A DNA stretch of 64,000 nt from positions 1-64,000 of the forward strand of contig LUCM01007237.1 in the NCBI GenBank assembly GCA_008360955.1, given 5' to 3'. The position numbers and the translations under genes are program-made. The notes beneath the pieces are model-generated. The model worked only from the letters and a program-made list of their open reading frames with translations. It did no database searches and was not told the origin of the DNA. This document shows positions 58,784 to 64,000 of this stretch, one piece after another (position 1 is the stretch's first letter; each line of letters starts with the position of its first letter). The stretch comes from Fasciolopsis buskii. Lineage: Eukaryota > Platyhelminthes > Trematoda > Plagiorchiida > Fasciolidae.

Positions 58784-60600
58784 CTTTAATCATCATTATC
58801 ATCATCGTTTAGCGTTAAACAGCAAGGCAAGCCTCACTGACCGCTGCCTTTCCCCAGAGGTACACGCTTATATAAAAAGAGTGAATATTCAAGGGGGACA
58901 GGGAGTGAACCTACACAGGCGGAAAAAGATAAGGATGCTGAGGTAGATAACACACGAAACACAGTCTAACTGTACAAACGCACGTGTTTCCAATCATTTT
59001 GATTCGATAGAAAATGACAGCACGATCGCAACTGCTCACGATTCACTGCCATAAAGTTTAGTGTCTCCAGCCAGCAAGTCGACGAGTCTTTCGGACCCCT
59101 ATCACGAAGACGTGAGACACCTACTTTACCTAAGTTCGTTGTACATTTTCTCATTCCATTTTGCCATGTCATCTGTGGGTCTCCACATGGCTTCTTCCAT
59201 TCCTTAGGAGGAACACAAAATAGGGCACGGTATGGTAGACGAGTGTTCGTCATACGCAACAGGTGACCCAACCAGCGTAGTCCACTAAGTTTCATACGCT
59301 AAAACAAACTGTTCCCAGAAGTGGCACTCAATACCAGATTCCTATCCTCCATATTACTCACCCTGTCACTCCATCCAATCCGAGCCGTACTACGTAAACA
59401 TCGGTTGTCGTAAACCTCCAACCGACGAACATCGCCCACACGCATACTCCACGTCTCGCAACCGTACAACAGAACTGGACGCGCTGCAGCACAGTACACA
59501 CGACCTTTCAACTTCAGTGAAATATCAGGTCGACTTCACAATTGCTCTAGTCTAGCGTAAGCTGCCCGAGCCTTGGATATACGCGTGTTTACCTCCACTG
59601 TCGAGCCACCATCGTTGGACACGCAGCTGCCAAGGTTTCGAATGAACGTGACAGTTCACCGTATACCCTAACGCGACCATAGGTATTCGAGTACAATGCT
59701 CGCAACAGGTTCACGAACTTCGTTGGCATACCTTTCCGGTGGAGAGCACTGAGTAGTGCTGGTCGATCCACGGAGTCGAAAGCACCTTTCAAGTCGAGGA
59801 AGACTACGATCGTAGGGCGGCGGTTTGTGTGGCGCGTTTCGAGTATCTGTCGAAGAGTGAATATCTGATCGATGCAACCTCGACCTTGACGAAGTCCGGT
59901 CTGATGTTCGCGGATATTACTCTCACGAATCGATGTCAAACGGCACAACATTATCGAAGCCAACACCTTAGTAACTATCGGAATTAAACTAATCCCGAGA
60001 TGATTGCTGCAGTCACTCCGTGTACCCTTCTTGAGGATGGGTATCATCACCGACTCACACCAGGATAACGGGATACACTCCTCGTTCCAAGTATCACGAA
60101 GCAAGGAGGTAAGTAATTTCATCAGCACTTCTCCACCCAATTTGAAAAGAACTGGGGGAAGGTCGTCGGGACCGGCTGCTCTTCCCCTCTTCAGAAGCCG
60201 AATATTCGACTCCACTTCCACTTCCGTTGGGGGATCAAGTGACACCTCCCAAGGATTCACAGCTCCAGACGTTGGACTAGATATGATAGCGTATGGCCAG
60301 ATAAACTGATCCTTGAAGTGCTCTGCCCAACGGTCCAGTCTTTCCTGTCTACCATGGACGAGCTCTCCAGTCCTGTCGCACACGACTTCACTAACCGAAG
60401 TTCGCCGCCCACCGCTGTTGCGTATAAGCTTAAACATTCTTTGACTGTTACCTGAAGCGGCCGCCACTTCCATCTCTTCGGCTACCTTAACCCACCGGTT
60501 TTCGCGATCATTCCTAAGGCTGATCGTAAACTGACACTGCCACTGCCGACGCATCTTTTTCATTTCTTTTAAACTCACGGATGTCTGTCCGAGACCCCCC
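58784..60600 (-). mobile_element. RTE-like retrotransposon, copy C (5'-truncated, same RT deletion as A)
   Basis: On the minus strand: RT (60602-59589), the internal deletion, and the C-terminal domain (59511-59299 and 59295-58966, split by a frameshift at the LF|QRMKLSG point). A 3' UTR and GAT-type tail end at about 58784. RT and C-terminus are nearly identical to copy A, including the deletion junction. The 5' similarity to copy A fades near 60555. The tail runs into unrelated sequence, so it is a separate insertion. It lies antisense in the phosphatase intron. Confidence 0.9.
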
Positions 60601-60602
60601 AT
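59589..60602 (-). pseudogene. RTE-like reverse transcriptase, copy C, lacks YADD
   Basis: A 337-codon frame with the same RT blocks as copies A and B (RAAGPDDLPPVLFKLGG, VMIPILKKGTRSDCSNH, GLRQGRGCIDQIFTLRQ, FLDLKGAFDSVDR). It ends SFETLAAACPTMVARQWR, the same out-of-frame join as copy A. It shares RMFKLIRN, VHGRQERL and PWEVSL with copy B, where copy A has RLFKLIRN, VHGGQERL and PWEMSL. The start codon is probably not native, because the first 20 residues do not match A. Confidence 0.9.
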
Positions 60603-62429
60603 AATGAAGATTTCACTACCAGTAAAATCGGTATACTTTTAGTTCGCGAAAGCCAAGAGTTATCCTCTCATGTTTCATAGCCGCGAGAACATCAGTTGTT
60701 TTTTTACCTATTTCATAACATTTTGCTTTAAGTTGATCATGTACGCTTACAACACCTATTTTGTTCGGTGGTTATTGACGTGATTGCTAGACAAGTCGCT
60801 GATGCAGTTATGCGCATTGACTGGTGATCATAAGAGACGACTTATAATCGTCATCATCCTCATCAGTATTGTCATCTTTTTGTCCATTTCGGAATTGCCG
60901 ACTAAAGAAAATACATTACTCAGCAATCCTAATTTCAAATTTTTGCCGGATCAATTTTTCCCTTGCTCAGATTACTAGTCACCCTCGCCTTGATTGAGAA
61001 CTCCAGTCTCAATATCGGTGCGTGATTGCCGGTGGTTTTCTAGATCCTTGTTTGCTACTCTGTAAAAATGAATGAAATCCAGAGGTTCTTTCAATTGTGT
61101 TAGCTTGTCAGATTTCATTTATACCTATTGATTCGTCTGCTCACAGTTGACGAAATTCGATAATTCTCAATGCTACAGACGAGCAGCAGTGGCATCATCC
61201 GGGTTCACTTGTGCAACACACTAGTCATCTCGAGGAATAGATTTTGAAGTTTGACCCCCCCCCCGACAGGATTTGCGCATTGAATTAGGCAGAAAATAAT
61301 AATTCATTTTCAGGACCTTCAATGATTACTCCTTTATACTGTTCGCTGCACCCTCATTATTTTGGAAGCCATTAAAATCGTACAGCATGAAAATGAGTGT
61401 TTGTTACAAGTCGTCAGAGAACTTATACTTTTCCGCTTCACCTATGAATTGCTGCACATGAAGCGTTGTCAGATCTCTTCAGCATTATGTTTAGACGAGG
61501 CATTTTTATGGAAGCAGAACGGTGTTTCTATACCATACTAGAAATTCTCACTTATGATATCTTTAACTGGTTACTTATTTCTGCTTAAACATTTTTAGGT
61601 TTTAATGCATTCCACAATATAATTGTTTGTATTGTTGTTTACCTTTACTTATAAAACTACCAACCACTGTGGACTTATGGAAAATGATAGACGCTGGACC
61701 CAGATACCCAGTGGTAGCTTTATTTCGCAAGCAGTGTGATCTTGGTGTGTGTGTGTGTGTGTGTGTGTGTAAAACAAAGAAACAAACCTCAAAGTTTCAT
61801 TGTTTAACTTCCTTACAATGGACAATATTTTTTATTTCGTCTGGACTAATTGCCGCTATCAACCTTTCACCATACCTTTAAGAATCGCGAAGGATGCGCG
61901 ATTATCCGTGTATGCATTCAAGCAGCAGAGTAAGAAGAGTGTCTCCGGTGCACCATGGCAATCAGTCTGATGTTCGGACTGATTGTCCCACTTCGATAGC
62001 TTTTTTTCCGTTCCGGACCTATTGGGATCTTATATGGCTGTGTATCAGTCCAAGTTTCAGTATCATGTTTACCGGTCCCTTTCCCTAGGTAGTGGGTCAA
62101 AGCGACCATGGCCCTTTCCTTGCACTCATACGTCAAGTGCCATAAAAACAATTGTGCAATAATCGGAATTCTGTTGATTCTTCAATAATTTCGGGTATAT
62201 GTTACTCTAAGTGAACTGTGCTGCTCAACATTACAGCTATTTCCTAGAACGTATTGAATGAAAATAGATTCAGGATAACGAAATTTAAATTCAATCGGAA
62301 TGAAGCAGTCTCGGCGTTCCGGATCCAAGTACAAACTGTAGTGTTTTGGGATGATCGGGAAATGCACATTCACTGACGGATAGGTGCAACATCATCATGT
62401 GGTGATGTTCAACAAGCCGTTCAGAGCCT
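60601..62429. other. Intron sequence with simple repeats
   Basis: Holds a run of ten C (61255-61264) and a GT repeat of 13 units (61745-61770). No exon is supported. A candidate frame ending at the GT run was considered and rejected. Confidence 0.5.
61745..61770. repeat. (GT)13 microsatellite
   Basis: An uninterrupted GT dinucleotide run of 26 bases, inside the large phosphatase intron. Confidence 0.95.
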
Positions 62430-62625
62430 GCCCGGTAGCGTAATGGCTAAGGCATTCGACTCAGAATCGTTCGTCCCGGGTTCGCGTCCCAGTTCGGGCG
62501 CGGTGGGTATGCACTGCTGATGATTCCTAACAAGGATGAAACGGCTGTACAGTGCTTCCATGGTCTCTTAATGGTGAGTTGAGCGATGATATCACATGGT
62601 GAATTATTTCATGAAAATGAACATT
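62430..62625 (+). mobile_element. tRNA-headed SINE with hammerhead ribozyme, best copy
   Basis: The head (62430-62499) folds like a tRNA. GCCCGGT pairs with TTCGGGC in the acceptor, the A-box is TAGCGTAATGGC (62436-62447), the B-box GGTTCGCGTCC (62479-62489), and a T stem precedes the 3' acceptor strand. The anticodon position reads CAG (62462-62464) with T before and A after. The hammerhead follows at 62503-62561, then a body ending GTGAATTATTTCATGAAAAT near 62620. The arrangement (Pol III promoter, ribozyme, short body) is that of schistosome Sm-alpha SINEs. Other copies are at 3045-3435 and 14565-14700. The element is non-autonomous and would depend on another element's RT. Confidence 0.8.
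62503..62561 (+). ncRNA. Hammerhead ribozyme (type I-like), nearly intact
   Basis: Stem I strands GCACTG (62511-62516) and CAGTGC (62550-62555) pair perfectly. The core CTGATGA (62517-62523) is intact. Stem II is TTCCT / AGGAT with loop AACA (62524-62537). The second core GAAA is at 62538-62541. A minimal stem III is formed by A-C (62541-62542) and G-T (62547-62548) around GGCT. The predicted cleavage is after A62549 (a GUA-type site, allowed by the NUH rule). Unpaired TAT-side and TT-side bases in stem I, followed by a GG/CC helix, suggest the usual stem I internal loop. The one weak point is a T:T where the family has G-C next to the core in stem II, which may lower activity. Confidence 0.75.
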
Positions 62626-62833
62626 CATCGTACTTTTGTCACTTTATTTGTAGTAACTTTCTTAGAAGACGACAAATTCTAGTTGTTTTTCCAAACTGAA
62701 ACCAAGGACGATGTAATTAAGTTACAGATTGTGGAAATTATCAGTTGCAGTATTGGAAACCTAGCCGCATAGTATTAATGAACACGATATCACTTGGCGC
62801 TGAAATGTCGCATTGTGATCGTCTTTTGCGCAG

Positions 62834-63278
62834 ACGTATCCTCCTATCTGTTCCCGATTTCAGCGTCCCAAAGTTTCAATTGTATTCTTGTCACGATTCG
62901 ACAGTATTGTTGTTGCTGTTGGGCTTGGGATGCTTTGATGGTGTTTGGCCTCCATTCAGTGCAGATATAGTGCTAGAGTTGTACGCTCTTCGCAGCTCAC
63001 CCTGTCCAAAATCAAGCGATCAGCGAAAGACCCGCGTGCGAGATTACCTCGGAGATGATGAGGAACCACTAAATTCAGATCCAGATCTGCCTATCGGGCA
63101 CAACGATCTGTGGATTCGCGTTTTGTACTTGGGTCACGTGGTCCCATTGGCCTGCTTGTGGAAACTGAACTCGATTGATGTGGAATTGGCATCTGATGGC
63201 TACGTTCCGTTCAGTGCTCTAGTTGATCACTGGTCTGATGCATTAGCGTACCAGAAGGAGTCTCAAAACACAGAATGA
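62834..63278 (+). CDS. ACP6: Histidine acid phosphatase (ACP6-like), last exon
   Basis: The acceptor TCGTCTTTTGCGCAG ends at 62833. The phase-2 end of the exon at 54601 joins in frame to give SFERRILLSVPDFSVPKFQL. Then come LYSCHDSTVLLLLLGLGCFD, with the His-Asp pair at 62892-62897 (the aspartate is the proton donor of histidine acid phosphatases), and VWPPFSADIVLELYALRSS, which matches ACP6 (WPPF followed by 'vdl.mELY'). LWIRVLYLG and PFSALVDHWSDAL follow, and the stop is TGA at 63276. A Ser/Asp-rich insert (SDQRKTRVRDYLGDDEEPLN) lies between, and I do not recall one there in mammalian ACP6. The family call is firm and the exact paralogue less so. Confidence 0.8.
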
Positions 63279-64000
63279 TTTTGAGCGAAACATTCCGGAT
63301 GAAGTAAACCAAATAATTTTCCCCCGCTCCCCTTCCTTCCACCCACATCTCCCAAATGGTCACTTCATTCATCTATCTTATAAGCCATTTTTATCCCTGC
63401 GTTGTATTCTCAGATGCATGCGAATCGCGCTGCACCATTTATTTTTTTGCTGAAGTTCGTTCGTTTGATACCATTATGGATGTTGGACTATTTTGTTTCA
63501 ATTTCGTCCCGTGAACAACAAAAGTTTGTTTGAAATGCAAAATCGGTACACTCTATACATCAGTTACCATGTATAAACATGAGCCGCTCATGGGTTCTAC
63601 TATGATTATTGCGGTGATTTTGTTTATCCTACCTCAAAAATCCGTCATTCGCCTTTTATCTGTTGATCCGTCATCACATACTGGTTATGTTGTGCGAATT
63701 TTACATACACGTCTGGTTAACTTACTTCCTGCCATCGTTGCCTTGTAAAGCTGAATGCTCATGCTAATTTTAGTGTGTAAACGTGGGCCAAACGGTCTAT
63801 TTGTTCCATTTTGTTGCCACTCACTTGTCTTTCATTCGAATGCCTTTATTGTCTGCTGCATTCTCCGTGCTGCCATTACGATAGATTCAGGGGTAGATTT
63901 AGTTCACTAATTTTCCCAGTCATCCAAACAAAGACCTAGATTGCTGAATCGCACGGGAGTTATCGGGAGGCTTAAGTAATCTGGAGTTATGACATCCCTC
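63279..64000. other. 3' flank of the phosphatase gene
   Basis: No AATAAA signal is visible in this stretch, so the 3' UTR end cannot be placed. A short + frame at 63530-63748 is unrecognised. Confidence 0.4.

Noticed and set aside
61680..61744. Possible phosphatase exon ending at the GT repeat (DAGPRYPVVALFRKQCDLG)
   Set aside because: The donor would be the microsatellite itself, the sequence matches no segment of the family, and the exons on both sides already join in phase without it.
62430..62499. Functional tRNA-Leu(CAG)
   Set aside because: The fold has a mismatched acceptor end, a weak D stem and a short variable arm where Leu tRNAs have a long one. It is followed by SINE sequence, and a related copy exists at 3160-3234.

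Overview
The window reads as a repeat-rich nuclear segment of a flatworm genome, most likely a digenean trematode. Three things point there. First, there are many broken non-LTR retrotransposons of two kinds: an RTE-like family with a C-terminal 'WLGH..RM..RLPYRALF' type domain, and CR1/L2-like (Jockey-group) elements. Second, a short tRNA-headed repeat carries a hammerhead-ribozyme core, like the Sm-alpha SINE family of schistosomes. Third, one host gene is split into small exons separated by introns full of these repeats. The organism call is an inference from family resemblance, not a database match. No rRNA operon, CRISPR array or bacterial-style operon is visible.

Left part (1-30 kb): decayed CR1/L2-like debris on both strands. 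Recognisable pieces are endonuclease and reverse transcriptase (RT) at 150-1960 (+), a C-terminal piece at 4700-4943 (+), the most complete copy at 8290-11460 (-), an RT C-terminal region at 14875-15380 (+), endonuclease plus RT at 17000-18270 (+), and another endonuclease at 18420-18850 (+). Hammerhead-SINE pieces lie head to head at 3045-3435 and 14565-14700. A dispersed repeat occurs at 6860-7255 and again at 16280-16660. Long stretches between them hold nothing I can assign.

Middle part (30-50 kb): RTE-like copy A (30334-32960, -), CR1-like pieces at 33110-33354, 35168-35700 and 38345-40820 (the last with a younger CR1-like 3' end inserted in it), tRNA-like SINE heads at about 41376 and 46925, and RTE-like copy B (47585-49930, -), the only copy that keeps the YADD region.

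Right part (50-64 kb): 3' exons of a histidine acid phosphatase gene on the + strand, best matched to the lysophosphatidic acid phosphatase type 6 (ACP6) family. Well-supported exons are 54206-54403 (start uncertain), 54524-54601 and 62834-63278, with a likely one at 52650-52741 and a possible one at 52844-52892. The introns carry antisense RTE-like copies E (53490-54085), D (55690-57900) and C (58784-60600), a tRNA-like head (-) and the best-preserved hammerhead SINE (62430-62625). The 5' exons of the gene were not found.

The most interesting items are the nearly intact hammerhead ribozyme inside a Pol III-type SINE, the same roughly 344-bp RT deletion in two separately inserted RTE copies, and a mosaic identity pattern in copy B that suggests gene conversion.
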